A model generated the notes under the pieces. The model was not told the DNA's origin, made no database searches, and saw only the letters and a list, made by a program, of their open reading frames with translations. This document shows, piece by piece, positions 45,282 to 55,757 of a stretch of 64,000 nucleotides of DNA. Each line of letters opens with the position of its first letter. Position 1 is the first letter of the stretch. Origin of the DNA: Streptococcus parasanguinis (lineage in GTDB: Bacteria; Bacillota; Bacilli; Lactobacillales; Streptococcaceae); the NCBI RefSeq assembly GCF_023109675.1, contig NZ_JALDUR010000001.1, forward strand, positions 225,097-289,096, read 5' to 3'. Both the position numbers and the translations under genes were made by a program.

Positions 45282-46388
45282 ATGCTGATATTTCCATTGG
45301 TGAATGATACGAGTCGCAAGATTATTCATATTGATATGGATGCATTTTTTGCTGCCGTCGAAGAAAGAGACAACCCTAGTTTGAAGGGCAAGCCTGTCGT
45401 GATTGGCCAGGACCCTCGTCAGTCAGGAGGGAGAGGTGTTGTCTCGACTTGTAACTATGAAGCAAGGAAATATGGCATTCATTCAGCTATGAGCTCTAAA
45501 GAAGCGCTGGACCTTTGTCCTCAAGCGATTTTTATCTCTGGAAATTATGAGAAATACCGAGAAGTAGGTGAGCAGGTCCGTGAGATTTTCAAGCGCTATA
45601 CAGATCTGATCGAGCCTATGAGTATTGATGAAGCCTATCTAGATGTGACGGAAAATAAAATCCAGAGCAAATCAGCTGTCAAAATCGCTCGCTTGATTCA
45701 GCATGCGATCTGGGAAGAGCTGCATCTCACAGCTTCAGCAGGTGTCTCTTATAATAAGTTTTTGGCAAAGATGGCAAGTGACTACCAAAAACCCCGTGGC
45801 CTAACGGTGGTCTTGCCGGAGGATGCCGAGGATTTCCTGAGCCAGATGGACATTGCCAAATTTCACGGGGTAGGAAAGAAGACAGTGGAGCGCCTGCATG
45901 AGATGGAGGTCTATACTGGCGCGGATCTTTTAGCTATCCCGGAGATGACCTTGATCGATCGATTTGGGCGCTTTGGCTATGATCTCTTTCGTAAGGCGCG
46001 AGGGATTCACAATAGCCCTGTCAAGAGCCATCGGATCCGCAAGTCGATCGGAAAAGAGCGGACCTACCGCAAGCTCCTTTATGCTGAAGATGATATTGTA
46101 GAAGAAATTGCAAATCTGTCCAGTAAGGTAGCCCAATCGCTGGAAAAACACGGCAAGCAAGGAAAGACCTTGGTTTTAAAGGTGCGCTATGGAGACTTCA
46201 CCACCCTGACCAAGCGGATCCCCCTGACGGAGCCAACACGAGAGGCTGAGCGGATCAATCGTTCCGCTCGCCAAATTTTTCAAGAAATCGAATCGACAAA
46301 TACTGGAATCCGCCTCTTGGGTGTCACCATGACCAACTTTGTTGATCATACTGAACTGCCTCTGGTAGAAGAAGAAAAAGACAACTAG
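45282..46388 (+). CDS. dinB: DNA polymerase IV
   Basis: 368 residues, Y-family polymerase. [15 protein letters not shown] and [11 protein letters not shown] carry the metal-binding Asp/Glu residues; helix-hairpin-helix region and little-finger domain follow. It copies past damaged bases. ATG 45282 follows AAAGGAGGGTG. It converges on recD2 with 8 bases between. Confidence 0.95.
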   Translation: MLIFPLVNDTSRKIIHIDMDAFFAAVEERDNPSLKGKPVVIGQDPRQSGGRGVVSTCNYEARKYGIHSAMSSKEALDLCPQAIFISGNYEKYREVGEQVREIFKRYTDLIEPMSIDEAYLDVTENKIQSKSAVKIARLIQHAIWEELHLTASAGVSYNKFLAKMASDYQKPRGLTVVLPEDAEDFLSQMDIAKFHGVGKKTVERLHEMEVYTGADLLAIPEMTLIDRFGRFGYDLFRKARGIHNSPVKSHRIRKSIGKERTYRKLLYAEDDIVEEIANLSSKVAQSLEKHGKQGKTLVLKVRYGDFTTLTKRIPLTEPTREAERINRSARQIFQEIESTNTGIRLLGVTMTNFVDHTELPLVEEEKDN

Positions 46389-46407
46389 TCTATTCACTAG
46401 TCGTCTT
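46377..46407. terminator. Bidirectional terminator between dinB and recD2
   Basis: AAAGACAACTAGT and ACTAGTCGTCTTT pair with one mismatch; the stem overlaps the ends of both genes. Confidence 0.75.
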
Positions 46408-48829
46408 TTTTGATGTCAAAAAAGGCTGCAATCTCTTCTTCTGTTAGTCCAATCATAGGCGAGATGGTGTGGAGATTGTCTTCTGTTAGTCGATAGATAG
46501 TAGGCTTAGACGTCTCTGCTTTCGTTTCAACAGTTTCTTCCTTGCTTCGTGCAGATTCGACTGTAGCAGAAGCCATTGCAAGGGATGAAGAATAGTCTGT
46601 GGTTGCTTCGCCTCCGTCCAGGTCCTTGAAACGTTCAACCAAATAGGTCTTGCGCGCTGTACCTGTATTTTTAGTAGCGAAATCAAAGGCGCTGTATTCT
46701 CCTAAGAGGATGAGTTTGCTCTTAGAGCGCGTGATGGCGGTATAGATCAAATTACGCTGCAACATCCGGTGGCTTTGATTCGTAATGGGTAAAATCACCA
46801 CAGGAAATTCGCTTCCTTGCGATTTGTGAATACTCATCGCATAGGCTAAGCGAATCTTGTACCATTCATTGCGCGGGTAGACGATTTCATTGCCATCAAA
46901 TTGGATAGTCAATTCATCTTGCTTCGATTCTGTATATTTTCCGGGGAGAAGATCGGTAATGTAGCCAATATCTCCATTAAAGACATTGCTTTCTGCATCA
47001 TTGACCAGATGGATAACCTTGTCTCCATCGCGGTATTGGCAGTCTGGCGTGTCAAAGACGACCTGATCTTTGACAGCTGGATTGAGAAGGTCTTGCATGA
47101 GTGTATTGATGTTGTCAATGCCGGCCTGGCCCTTGTACATCGGTGCCAAGACTTGGATATCTCGAGCCGGGATCTGACTGCGAAGGGCAGCAGAGGTGAT
47201 CTGTTCGATCATCTTAGGGATGTGTTCGCTTCCAGCTTCGAAGTATGAGCGATCGGCTTTTCGTTCTGTGAAATCTTGAGGAAGCTTACCCTGGCGAATG
47301 TCTCCTGCAAGTGAGACAATGGTCGAATCTTCACTCTGACGGAAAATATGTTCGAGTTTGGTCTGAGGGATGCTTGGGATCTGCAAGAGATCCGCTAGGA
47401 CTTGTCCAGGACTGACGGATGGTAATTGGTCAGCATCTCCCACAATCAAGAGTTTGGTATCGGTTGCGATGTTGCTGACTAATTGATTAGCGAGCCAGGT
47501 ATCGACCATGGAAAACTCGTCCACAATGATAAAATCTGCATCTAGATAGTCCTCTAAGTGGCTGGTATCATCATCTCCTGTCATTCCCAAATGGCGGTGG
47601 ATGGTGGCACTCGGAAGTCCTGTCAGCTCATTCATGCGCCGAGCTGCCCGTCCCGTTGGGGCAGCCAGCAGGATCGGAAGGTCTTTTTTCTTACGCAGAT
47701 CCAGCTGGTGGAGTTGGGCATAGACACTGATCATCCCATTGATAACGGTGGTTTTTCCTGTTCCCGGTCCCCCAGTGAGGATAAAGGCCTTGTTTTGAAT
47801 CGCCTGGTGAATCGCCTCTTTTTGAATAGCATCGTAGTGAATCCCCAGATCTTTTTCAACCTCTTTAATTGCCTGGTTGATCTTTTCAGGGTTAAATGAA
47901 GTCTGCTTTCCTTTCTCCAGCAATCGACCAATGTGACTACGAATTCCTTCTTCCGCAAAGAAAAGGCTATTGTCAAAGATCTTTGTATCCACGTTTTGGA
48001 CCTTGTCTTCCTCGATAAGGTGGCCTAATTCTTGGGCGACAGTGGAGGGATCCAATTCTACTGGACGCGCTGATTCCAAAAGGTCAATGCTATAGCGCAG
48101 GAGATCCTTGGCTTCAATATAGGTATTTCCAGTCTCGATAGAGTAGCTGAAGAGACTGTGAATCAGACCCGCGCGGAAACGCTCGGGGGCGTCACTTGCG
48201 ATGCCCAATTCTTCTGCCAGTTGGTCCGCAATTTTAAAGCCCATTCCTTGGATGTCTTCCACCAATTGGTAGGGCTGTTGCTCCACGATCTGGAGCGTTT
48301 CTTCCTTGTAGAAATCCTGGATTTGAAAGGCTAGTTTATTGGGAATGCCATAATTGGCTAGTTGGGCGAGAATGCGCTCCGTTCCGTAATTCTGACGGAG
48401 TTTATCCACAAAAGCTAGGCGGTTTTTCTTGGAGAGGCCTGTGATGTCTTCTAATTTTTCAGGGGCTTCTAAGATTTTATCAATGGTGTCTTCTCCATAG
48501 AGATCCACGATTTTTTGGGCTGTTTTGAGACCAATTCCCTTGAAGTGATCGCTGGAAAAATACTTCACTAAGCCCTTGCTAGAGGGTTTAGCCCGTTCAT
48601 AGCGACTGATTTTGAGCTGTTCTCCGTATTTAGGATGATGGACCAGCTCCCCCCAGAAGGTGTAGTCTTCGCCTTCCATGATATCTGCCATGGTGCCCGT
48701 CACAATAATCTCAAAATCATCAAAGTCTTCGGCATCGGTATCGCTAATGTCGAGCAGGAGGATTCGAAAAAAACTACTGGGATTTTCAAAAATAATGCGC
48801 TCAATAGTACCAGAAAAATAATATTCCAT
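46397..48829 (-). CDS. recD2: RecD2 ATP-dependent DNA helicase
   Basis: 810 residues from ATG 48829 (EYYFSGTIERIIFENPSSFF); AAAGGAAAG precedes it and ATG 48832 is adjacent. The open frame continues upstream to 49036 through lepB coding sequence and is not used. N-terminal OB-like part, helix-hairpin-helix repeats (about 85-210), Walker A LTGGPGTGKTT (about 350), Walker B DEFSMVD, and C-terminal YAMSIHKSQGSEF. A 5'-3' helicase used in repair in bacteria without RecBC. Confidence 0.92.
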   Translation of the reverse strand: MEYYFSGTIERIIFENPSSFFRILLLDISDTDAEDFDDFEIIVTGTMADIMEGEDYTFWGELVHHPKYGEQLKISRYERAKPSSKGLVKYFSSDHFKGIGLKTAQKIVDLYGEDTIDKILEAPEKLEDITGLSKKNRLAFVDKLRQNYGTERILAQLANYGIPNKLAFQIQDFYKEETLQIVEQQPYQLVEDIQGMGFKIADQLAEELGIASDAPERFRAGLIHSLFSYSIETGNTYIEAKDLLRYSIDLLESARPVELDPSTVAQELGHLIEEDKVQNVDTKIFDNSLFFAEEGIRSHIGRLLEKGKQTSFNPEKINQAIKEVEKDLGIHYDAIQKEAIHQAIQNKAFILTGGPGTGKTTVINGMISVYAQLHQLDLRKKKDLPILLAAPTGRAARRMNELTGLPSATIHRHLGMTGDDDTSHLEDYLDADFIIVDEFSMVDTWLANQLVSNIATDTKLLIVGDADQLPSVSPGQVLADLLQIPSIPQTKLEHIFRQSEDSTIVSLAGDIRQGKLPQDFTERKADRSYFEAGSEHIPKMIEQITSAALRSQIPARDIQVLAPMYKGQAGIDNINTLMQDLLNPAVKDQVVFDTPDCQYRDGDKVIHLVNDAESNVFNGDIGYITDLLPGKYTESKQDELTIQFDGNEIVYPRNEWYKIRLAYAMSIHKSQGSEFPVVILPITNQSHRMLQRNLIYTAITRSKSKLILLGEYSAFDFATKNTGTARKTYLVERFKDLDGGEATTDYSSSLAMASATVESARSKEETVETKAETSKPTIYRLTEDNLHTISPMIGLTEEEIAAFFDIKKDD

Positions 48830-48853
48830 CATTTCTTTCCTTTTTATAAGGCA

Positions 48854-48879
48854 AGGCTGGGACATACTTGTCTCAGCCT
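48854..48879 (-). terminator. Hairpin between lepB and recD2
   Basis: AGGCTGGGAC and GTCTCAGCCT form a stem similar to the first stem of the 176-bp repeat. It may attenuate transcription from lepB into recD2. Confidence 0.5.
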
Positions 48880-48896
48880 CAGTCTGTTGATCTATA

Positions 48897-49547
48897 CTAA
48901 TAAGTTTTGAAAGGGTAGATAGGCCATAGTCTAAAGACGGCTTGCCCCTTGATTTGTTCTTTCTTGAAAGCTCCGACCTGACGGCTATCTTTTGAAACGA
49001 TCCGGTCATCTCCAAGTAAGAGATATTCATCGTCAAGCAACTTCAAAGTAAATTTAGGATTGCCATCTTTGTCCACTGTAAAGGCTTGAGCTGTATTGGC
49101 CAATTGGCGGAAGAGTTCTCCGTTTTCTTCAAAGCCTTTTCCAGTGTAGGTCGATTGCAATTTATCTTTTTTGAAACGAGCGATATAGTTTTTCAAATAA
49201 GGCTCATTGGTCTTTTTCCCATTGATGTAGAGGGTATCGTTATCATATTGGATGGTATCTCCAGGAAGACCGATGACCCGCTTGACGATGTCCTTGGTTT
49301 TGCCGTCGTCATCTTTTTCACTGGCAACAACAATGTCGAAACGATCGATTGAGAGGTGGTTGACCACAAGGAGGTACTCGCTATCGGCCAGAGTCGGATC
49401 CATCGAATGGCCATCTACCTTGACCGGAGCCCAGAGGTAAATGCGAGAGGCGATGATGAGACCAACAATGATACTGAAGAGGCCCCATTCTTTAAGGAAT
49501 CTCACCACAGGTGAGCTCGATGTATGTTTTGAACTTCTTTTTGACAT
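48897..49547 (-). CDS. lepB: Signal peptidase I
   Basis: 216 residues. One membrane helix (about 22-40), then GHSMDPTL with the nucleophilic Ser and DIVKRVIGLPGD with the general-base Lys, and LLGDDRIVSKDSRQVG of box E. It removes signal peptides on the outer face of the membrane. rnhC lies 3 bases upstream on the same strand, so both form an operon, as in other streptococci. Confidence 0.94.
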   Translation of the reverse strand: MSKRSSKHTSSSPVVRFLKEWGLFSIIVGLIIASRIYLWAPVKVDGHSMDPTLADSEYLLVVNHLSIDRFDIVVASEKDDDGKTKDIVKRVIGLPGDTIQYDNDTLYINGKKTNEPYLKNYIARFKKDKLQSTYTGKGFEENGELFRQLANTAQAFTVDKDGNPKFTLKLLDDEYLLLGDDRIVSKDSRQVGAFKKEQIKGQAVFRLWPIYPFKTY

Positions 49548-49550
49548 GAC

Positions 49551-50447
49551 TTATCTTTCTAGTAATTTCTTTGCTTTTTCTGTGTTTTTAAAATGGAGTT
49601 TGGCACAATAATCCAGAGCTTTCATCCCGTAGGTCTGAAGCAATTTAGCGGCCACTTGGTCTGATTTAGCTCCTGCTCCACTAGGAAGATTAAAACCCAG
49701 TTCCTTGCCCAGATCTTCCAGATTTTGAAGGAAGAGATTGCGGGCGATGATGGAGCTAACTGCCACAGCTAGATACTTGCTTTCGGCTTTTTCTTCCAAC
49801 TCAATGGCTTGCGTGACCTGATTTTTCTCAGCTTTTACGTATTTTTGGTAGTTTTTAGCAGTTGTAAAGGCATCGATCACAATTCGCTCTGCTTGGACTC
49901 CCTTATTTAACAGAAGGTAGATGGCCTGATTGTGCAGGGCTACTTTGACCGAAACAGCATTGTAACCAGAAGCGATGACTTCATTGTACTTCTTTGGAGA
50001 CAATAAGAGTGCTTGGTGCTGGATATTTTCCTCAAGGAGAGGAGCCAATTGTTGAATTTTTCGATCATCCAAGGTCTTCGAATCACCAACACCAAGCTTT
50101 TTGAGCCAGTCGTGCTGGTCAGGTGTGACAAAGGATGCGACAACGGTGAGTCCACCAAAATAAGAGCCGTTTCCGACCTCATCGGTTCCGATCATGGCTA
50201 GATCTTGTCGTGCAGATGAAGTAGAACGCTTAAGGTTCCCAGCATCTTGCCCGAAAAAGTTCAGGTAAGGAGTGAGGTCATTGCCCTGGAGCAGGACCTT
50301 TCCAGACTTGTAGATCGAAACGGTCGCTCCCTCTAGTCGAAAGAAATAATCCATATGAGGGTTCTTGCTTTGAGTGAGAGAACTGCGATAGGTATGGACA
50401 AAATCAAGGATTTGCTCCTGTGTTGGAGTGAGTGTCATACTTTCCAT
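49551..50447 (-). CDS. rnhC: Ribonuclease HIII
   Basis: 298 residues from ATG 50447; GTG 50453 and ATG 50438 are alternatives. N-terminal TBP-like substrate-binding domain (about 1-90), then RNase H fold with [15 protein letters not shown] (Asp-Glu pair). It cuts RNA in RNA-DNA hybrids. Divergent from zapA. Confidence 0.93.
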   Translation of the reverse strand: MESMTLTPTQEQILDFVHTYRSSLTQSKNPHMDYFFRLEGATVSIYKSGKVLLQGNDLTPYLNFFGQDAGNLKRSTSSARQDLAMIGTDEVGNGSYFGGLTVVASFVTPDQHDWLKKLGVGDSKTLDDRKIQQLAPLLEENIQHQALLLSPKKYNEVIASGYNAVSVKVALHNQAIYLLLNKGVQAERIVIDAFTTAKNYQKYVKAEKNQVTQAIELEEKAESKYLAVAVSSIIARNLFLQNLEDLGKELGFNLPSGAGAKSDQVAAKLLQTYGMKALDYCAKLHFKNTEKAKKLLER

Positions 50448-50537
50448 AACCACTATTGTACCACAAATTCAGGGAGAGAGGGAGCAAAAAGAAAGAAAGA
50501 ATCCACTGGAAAATCCCTGTGAAGAGGGGCTTTGCTA

Positions 50538-50566
50538 CTGACAAAGCTAGCCTTTTTTGGTATAAT
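50538..50566 (+). promoter_or_regulatory. Promoter of zapA
   Basis: CTGACA (50538-50543), 17 bases, TGGTATAAT with TATAAT at 50561-50566. Confidence 0.75.
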
Positions 50567-50583
50567 ACCGTGAGGTGATTTTT

Positions 50584-50874
50584 ATGGCGAGCTTAAATAG
50601 ATATAAATTTACATTTGGAAACAAAGCGCTCACTTTAACAACCAACCATGATAATTTGTTTATGGAAGAAGTCGAACGTGTTGCGAAAGAAAAATACCAA
50701 GCAATTAAGGAACAAATGCCAGAGGCTGACGATGAAACCATCGCGATCTTATTGGCAGTAAATAGTTTGTCCATGCAACTGAATCGAGAGATTGAGTTTG
50801 ACGACAAGGAAACAGAACTAGATGATTTTCGTCGCAAAGCTTTAGACGACTTAAAGGATAAATCATCTAAATAA
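50584..50874 (+). CDS. zapA: Cell division protein ZapA
   Basis: 96 residues. A short N-terminal beta part (NRYKFTFGNKALTLTT) and a long helix/coiled coil (about 55-96) fit ZapA, which cross-links FtsZ filaments at mid-cell. ATG 50584 has GAGGTGA upstream. Followed by cvpA and mutS2, a common Firmicute order. Confidence 0.88.
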   Translation: MASLNRYKFTFGNKALTLTTNHDNLFMEEVERVAKEKYQAIKEQMPEADDETIAILLAVNSLSMQLNREIEFDDKETELDDFRRKALDDLKDKSSK

Positions 50875-50884
50875 GAGGAGATAC

Positions 50885-51439
50885 ATGTTAACTTTCTTAA
50901 TCTTATTGATTTTGGCATGGAGCTTTTATATTGGCTATGCAAGAGGCATCATCCTCCAGTCCTATTACTTTCTAGTGACCTTGGTGGCCCTCTTGATTGC
51001 AGGTGGTAGCTACAAGGGACTGGCTAAGGTTTTGTCTCTATGGGTTCCTTTTTCGAGTCCCACTCAGCAATCGGTGAATTATTTTTATGCCAACCGCTAC
51101 CTGTTTCAATTAGATGACATCTTTTATGCAGGGTTAGCTTATGTGTTGATTTTTGTGCTGGTTTATTTGATCGGCCGCGTGATTGGAATCTTTATGCACT
51201 TGGTTCCCCAGCCAGAAAAATTGGAGGATCGCAAGTATCAAATTGGAGCGGGTGTGATCGCCGTCGTGATAACCCTCTTGGTGATCCAGATGGGCTTGAC
51301 TATTCTCTCAACAGTTCCCATGGCTTCCATCCAAAATAGACTAAATGCAAGTGGATTGATCCGCTTTATCATCCTTCATACCCCGATCAGTTCCAGCCTG
51401 TTCCACAACTTGTGGGTGACTGCGATTATCGGAGCTTAA
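50885..51439 (+). CDS. CvpA family membrane protein
   Basis: 184 residues, four hydrophobic helices (about 1-20, 27-46, 77-102, 120-140). CvpA was named for colicin V production in E. coli; the cellular role is unclear. AGAGGAGATAC ribosome site, 10 bases after zapA. Confidence 0.85.
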   Translation: MLTFLILLILAWSFYIGYARGIILQSYYFLVTLVALLIAGGSYKGLAKVLSLWVPFSSPTQQSVNYFYANRYLFQLDDIFYAGLAYVLIFVLVYLIGRVIGIFMHLVPQPEKLEDRKYQIGAGVIAVVITLLVIQMGLTILSTVPMASIQNRLNASGLIRFIILHTPISSSLFHNLWVTAIIGA

Positions 51440-51459
51440 GGAGCAAAAATGAAGAAAGG

Positions 51460-51501
51460 AGTGAGACAAGTCCGATTCAAGGAAGGACGCTCACTTTTTT
51501 T
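51460..51501 (+). terminator. Terminator-like hairpin between cvpA and mutS2
   Basis: AGTGAG/CTCACT with an inner GTCC/GGAC stem and a T7 run. An 18-codon frame (ATG 51450, with TAAGGAG upstream) runs right through it. Confidence 0.65.
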
Positions 51502-51512
51502 GTAGGAGAAAC

Positions 51513-53852
51513 ATGAATAAAAAAATCTTAGATATTCTGGAGTTTGACAAGGTCAAGCAACTCTTTGAACCTTATCTACAGACAGAACAAGGGGAGATGG
51601 AGCTAGCAGCCCTTACTCCAACTGATAAAAAAGAAAGCATCGAAACGGCCTTTATGGAGCTAGAAGATATGGAGCAGATCCTCTTGGAAGAGCCTCGCTT
51701 TGCAGTATCGACCATTCAAGATGTCCGTTCAGTGGCCAAGCGTTTGGAGATGGAGGCAGCCCTCAATATCGATGAATTACTAGCGCTAAAAGCTGTCCTT
51801 CGGGTGACACATGAGCTCAAGGATTTCTACGACAACTTGGAAAATGTCCGTCTGGAAAGGCTCAATCGCCTCTTTGACAACTTGGTGGATTTACCACGCC
51901 TACAAGGTGGGCTTCAAGCTATCAACGAAGGAGGCTTTGTCGAGTCTTTTGCCAGTGAAAAATTGGCCAAAATTCGTCGCCGAATCCAGGAAAATGAACA
52001 CCAGGTCAGAGAGATTCTACAAGACCTGCTGAAAAGCAAGGCCGATATGCTGGCGGATGCTGTGATTGCTAGTCGGAATGGCCGCAATGTTCTACCCGTA
52101 AAAAACACCTATCGTAACCGAATTGCAGGGGTGGTCCACGATATCTCAGCAAGCGGGAATACCGTTTATATCGAGCCTCGGGCAGTCGTCAATCTTAATG
52201 AAGAAATTGCCAACCATCGGGCCGATGAACGGTATGAAATCATTCAGATTCTGGAGGAATTGTCTGACACCCTGCGCCCTCATGCAGCAGAGATTGCAAA
52301 TAACGCTTGGATTATCGGTCACTTAGACTTGATCAAGGCCAAGTATCGGTTTATGCGCGATTATAAGGCAGTGGTACCAGAGGTTAGTAACAATCGTTCC
52401 ATTCAGCTCTTGCAACTACGTCATCCCTTGATTGAAAATGCCGTCGCGAATGACCTGCATTTTACCGAGGACTTGACAGAAATCGTGATTACCGGTCCCA
52501 ATACAGGGGGGAAAACCATCATGCTAAAAACGCTGGGACTAGCGCAAATTATGGCCCAGTCTGGTCTTCCCATCCTAGCGGATCCAGGTAGTCGTGTGGG
52601 AATCTTCTCACAGGTCTTTGCAGATATTGGAGATGAACAATCGATCGAGCAGAGCTTGTCGACCTTCTCCAGTCATATGACCAATATCGTATCTATCTTG
52701 AATCAAGTGGATACCGCCTCCTTGATCCTTCTGGATGAGTTGGGGGCTGGAACCGATCCTCAAGAGGGGGCTGGCCTTGCTATTGCCATCCTAGAAGACT
52801 TGCGCTTACGTGGAATTAAGACCATGGCAACAACCCACTATCCAGAGCTCAAGGCCTACGGGATTGAGACTGCAGGAGTGCAAAATGCCAGCATGGAGTT
52901 TGACACAGCGAGTCTGCGTCCAACCTATCGCTTCATGCAAGGAGTTCCTGGTCGCTCCAATGCCTTTGAAATTGCCCGCCGTTTGGGCTTGTCTGAGACC
53001 ATTATCCAGGATGCCATGAAGATGACCAATACGGATAATGATGTCAATCAGATTATTGAAAAATTGGAGGCGCAGACCTTAGAAAGTCGCAAGCGCTTGG
53101 ATATCATTCAAGAGGTCGAACAAGAAAATCTCAAATTCAATCGTGCTCTTCGAAAACTCTATAACGAACTGACCAGAGAGAGAGAAACAGAGCTCAATAA
53201 GGCGAGAGAAGAAGCCAAGGAAATTGTGGACATGGCCCTCTCAGAGAGTGACCGTATCCTTCAAGGGCTTCATGCTAAATCCCAGTTAAAACCACATGAG
53301 ATCATTGAAGCCAAGGCTCAGTTGAAAAAACTAGCGCCTGAAACCGTCGACCTTTCTAAAAACAAGGTCTTGAAAAAAGCCAAAAAGGCGCGTGCTCCTA
53401 AGGTGGGAGATGAAATCTTGGTTATCAGCTATGGCCAACGCGGAACCCTGGTCAAGCAACTCAAAGATGGTCGCTGGGAGGCGCAAGTCGGCTTGATCAA
53501 GATGACCTTGAAAGAAAAAGAATTCAACCTCATCAAGGCTGAAAAAGAAGCGACTCAACCTAAGAAACGCCAAGTGAATGTCGTCAAACGCTCGAACACG
53601 AGTGGGCCGAGAGCGCGTCTAGACCTCCGTGGGAAACGCTATGAAGAGGCCATGCAAGAGCTAGATGGCTTTATCGATCAGGCCCTGCTCAACAACATGG
53701 CCCAAGTCGATATCATCCACGGGATCGGGACGGGTGTCATCCGTGAAGGGGTGACCAAGTATCTCCGCCGCAACAAACACGTCAAAAGTTTTGAATATGC
53801 CCCCCAAAATGCAGGTGGAAGTGGCGCAACCATTGTTACGTTTAAAGGATAA
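51513..53852 (+). CDS. mutS2: MutS2 ATPase/endonuclease
   Basis: 779 residues. Core domains (about 1-300), ATPase with [13 protein letters not shown] (Walker A, about 329-341) and [13 protein letters not shown] (Walker B), coiled coil (about 510-600) and a C-terminal Smr nuclease domain with [12 protein letters not shown] and IIHGIGTG. MutS2 acts on branched DNA or, in Bacillus, on collided ribosomes (RqcU). Intact. Confidence 0.95.
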   Translation: MNKKILDILEFDKVKQLFEPYLQTEQGEMELAALTPTDKKESIETAFMELEDMEQILLEEPRFAVSTIQDVRSVAKRLEMEAALNIDELLALKAVLRVTHELKDFYDNLENVRLERLNRLFDNLVDLPRLQGGLQAINEGGFVESFASEKLAKIRRRIQENEHQVREILQDLLKSKADMLADAVIASRNGRNVLPVKNTYRNRIAGVVHDISASGNTVYIEPRAVVNLNEEIANHRADERYEIIQILEELSDTLRPHAAEIANNAWIIGHLDLIKAKYRFMRDYKAVVPEVSNNRSIQLLQLRHPLIENAVANDLHFTEDLTEIVITGPNTGGKTIMLKTLGLAQIMAQSGLPILADPGSRVGIFSQVFADIGDEQSIEQSLSTFSSHMTNIVSILNQVDTASLILLDELGAGTDPQEGAGLAIAILEDLRLRGIKTMATTHYPELKAYGIETAGVQNASMEFDTASLRPTYRFMQGVPGRSNAFEIARRLGLSETIIQDAMKMTNTDNDVNQIIEKLEAQTLESRKRLDIIQEVEQENLKFNRALRKLYNELTRERETELNKAREEAKEIVDMALSESDRILQGLHAKSQLKPHEIIEAKAQLKKLAPETVDLSKNKVLKKAKKARAPKVGDEILVISYGQRGTLVKQLKDGRWEAQVGLIKMTLKEKEFNLIKAEKEATQPKKRQVNVVKRSNTSGPRARLDLRGKRYEEAMQELDGFIDQALLNNMAQVDIIHGIGTGVIREGVTKYLRRNKHVKSFEYAPQNAGGSGATIVTFKG

Positions 53853-53856
53853 GTTA

Positions 53857-53888
53857 AACCCTGGCTGTTTATCAGCTAGGTTTTTTAA
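53857..53888 (+). terminator. Terminator after mutS2
   Basis: AACCCTGGCTG pairs with CAGCTAGGTT (two imperfections), then T-run. Confidence 0.75.
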
Positions 53889-54012
53889 ATTTTTATAAAA
53901 TGAAAATATTTGAAAGTTGTTGAAAAGGATTCGCTTTTAAATCTGATTTTCAGTAGGTCCTCCTTTTTAAAAGTGCTATAATAGAGGCAATGAATGATTT
54001 GGGAGGATACGC

Positions 54013-55431
54013 ATGCGTAAACGTGAAAGTGCAGATTCGTGTACAACGATTCTAGTCGGAAAAAATGCTAGCTATGATGGTTCGACCATTGTAGCACGAA
54101 CAGAGGATTCTCAAAATGGCGTTTTTACGCCCAAGAAGTTGATCGTGGTCAAACCAGAAGATCAACCGCGTCATTACAAGTCGGTATTATCAACTTTTGA
54201 AATCGACTTACCAGATAATCCAGTTCGCTATACAGCGGTTCCAGATGCCATTCCTAAAGACGGGATCTGGGGAGAAGCTGGGATCAATGTCTATAATGTA
54301 GCCATGAGTGAGACAGAGACCATTACGACCAATAGCCGTGTGCTAGGGGCAGATCCTCTTGTAGAGAGTGGCATCGGTGAGGAAGACATGCTGACTTTGG
54401 TCTTGCCTTATGTCAAGACAGCCCGCGAAGGGGTCTTGCGTCTCGGAAAGATTTTGGAAGAGTACGGAACTTATGAATCCAACGGGATCGCCATTTCAGA
54501 TGTGAATGAAATCTGGTGGTTGGAGACCGTCGGAGGTCACCACTGGATGGCGCGCCGTGTCCCTGATGATGCCTATGTGACCAACCCCAACCAACTGGGA
54601 AGTGATTATTTTGAATTTGGTAATCCAGATGAGTTTCTTTGTGACCCGGATCTTGAACGTTTTGTCACAGAGCACCATTTGATTCTGGATCAAGAAGGGA
54701 AAGGTTTTAATCCACGCTATGCCTTTGGTAGCCAAAAAGACAAGGACCGTCACTACAATACACCGCGGGCTTGGGCCATCCAGCGTTTCCTCAATCCTGA
54801 AATTGAGCAGGATCCACGGAGCTTCGAGATTCCTTGGTGCCAAAAACCTTATCGCAAGGTGACGATTGAAGATGTCAAATATATCTTGAGCAACCACTAC
54901 CAAGATACCATCTACGATCCTTATGGTCCTGAAGGCGATCACGTGAGTCAGCGGACCTTCCGGACGATCGGGATCAACCGGACCAGCCAGACAGCGATTC
55001 TGCAATTGCGTCCCAATAAACCACAAGAAACGACAGGCATCCAATGGATTTCTTATGGCTCCATGCCTTACAATACAGCCGTTCCTTTCTTTACCCAAGT
55101 GGACACAACGCCAGACTACTTTGCCAATACGACGGCTAAGGTAACAACGGATTCCTTCTACTGGGCCAACCGGATTATTGCAGGACTAGCAGATCCTCAC
55201 TATGCTCACCATGTTGGTGATTTGGACGATTACCAAGAAACGACAATGGCCTGGGGACATGCGCGCATCAATAAAGTCGATCGTGCACTTGCAGCAGGTG
55301 AAACCGTTGATTTTGAGGCGGAAAACCAAGCCATGAGTGATCAAATCCAGGAAGCGACAGATCAACTCTTGGACAAGATTTTGCTCGATGCTAGCAACCT
55401 CATGACCAATCACTTCTCCTTGAGTGATTAA
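54013..55431 (+). CDS. C69-family dipeptidase (PepD type), cytoplasmic
   Basis: 472 residues without signal peptide. Cys10 in [20 protein letters not shown] is the expected nucleophile after removal of a short N-terminal propeptide, the same hallmark as in the secreted paralogue at 29265. It frees dipeptides with broad specificity. GGGAGGATACGC ribosome site; TATAAT at about 53977. The pair gives this strain one internal and one surface C69 enzyme. Confidence 0.88.
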   Translation: MRKRESADSCTTILVGKNASYDGSTIVARTEDSQNGVFTPKKLIVVKPEDQPRHYKSVLSTFEIDLPDNPVRYTAVPDAIPKDGIWGEAGINVYNVAMSETETITTNSRVLGADPLVESGIGEEDMLTLVLPYVKTAREGVLRLGKILEEYGTYESNGIAISDVNEIWWLETVGGHHWMARRVPDDAYVTNPNQLGSDYFEFGNPDEFLCDPDLERFVTEHHLILDQEGKGFNPRYAFGSQKDKDRHYNTPRAWAIQRFLNPEIEQDPRSFEIPWCQKPYRKVTIEDVKYILSNHYQDTIYDPYGPEGDHVSQRTFRTIGINRTSQTAILQLRPNKPQETTGIQWISYGSMPYNTAVPFFTQVDTTPDYFANTTAKVTTDSFYWANRIIAGLADPHYAHHVGDLDDYQETTMAWGHARINKVDRALAAGETVDFEAENQAMSDQIQEATDQLLDKILLDASNLMTNHFSLSD

Positions 55432-55476
55432 AAACCGTTTATTTTCAGGTGGTTTACAAGATATTTTCAGAAATGA

Positions 55477-55505
55477 TTGACAAACTTTTGAAAATCGATT
55501 AAAAT
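55477..55505 (+). promoter_or_regulatory. Promoter of the riboswitch-symporter transcript
   Basis: TTGACA (55477-55482), 17 bases, TAAAAT (55500-55505). Confidence 0.8.
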
Positions 55506-55534
55506 AGAGAAAATTACATACGACCGAATGAAGT

Positions 55535-55722
55535 TTGCAGGAGCGTGAGTGACTGTGAATGGACGGAACTCTGGAGAGACCAGAAATGGCACCGAAGGGG
55601 CAAGGTAGAGGATGCATCTACTCAAACTCTCAGGTAAAAGGACAGAGCGAAAGATAGGGGAAGTCCCCTATTTTAAGCAGGACCAGAGTACATGTTTGAC
55701 ATGTGCTCTTTCTTTTTCTCTT
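55535..55722 (+). promoter_or_regulatory. Glycine riboswitch (single aptamer) with terminator platform
   Basis: The conserved core is clear: GGAACTCTGGAGAGA (55565-55579), GCACCGAAGGGGCAAGG (about 55589-55605) and AAACTCTCAGGTAAAAGGAC with AGAG (about 55624-55647). Only one full aptamer is present. A terminator follows: AGAGTACATGT/ACATGTGCTCT (55685-55709) and a T-rich run. It controls the symporter gene at 55758. In S. pyogenes a similar single glycine switch lowers expression of a homologous symporter when glycine is high. Confidence 0.9.
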
Positions 55723-55757
55723 TTCTGTCGAGCGGTCGATGAAAAAGGAGACAGAAA

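Noticed and set aside
48830-49036. N-terminal extension of recD2
   Set aside because: It would be read through lepB sequence and the hairpin; ATG 48829 has a proper RBS and matches known RecD2 starts.
54496-55098. 200-residue minus-strand ORF
   Set aside because: Antisense to the C69 dipeptidase gene; no RBS or family features.
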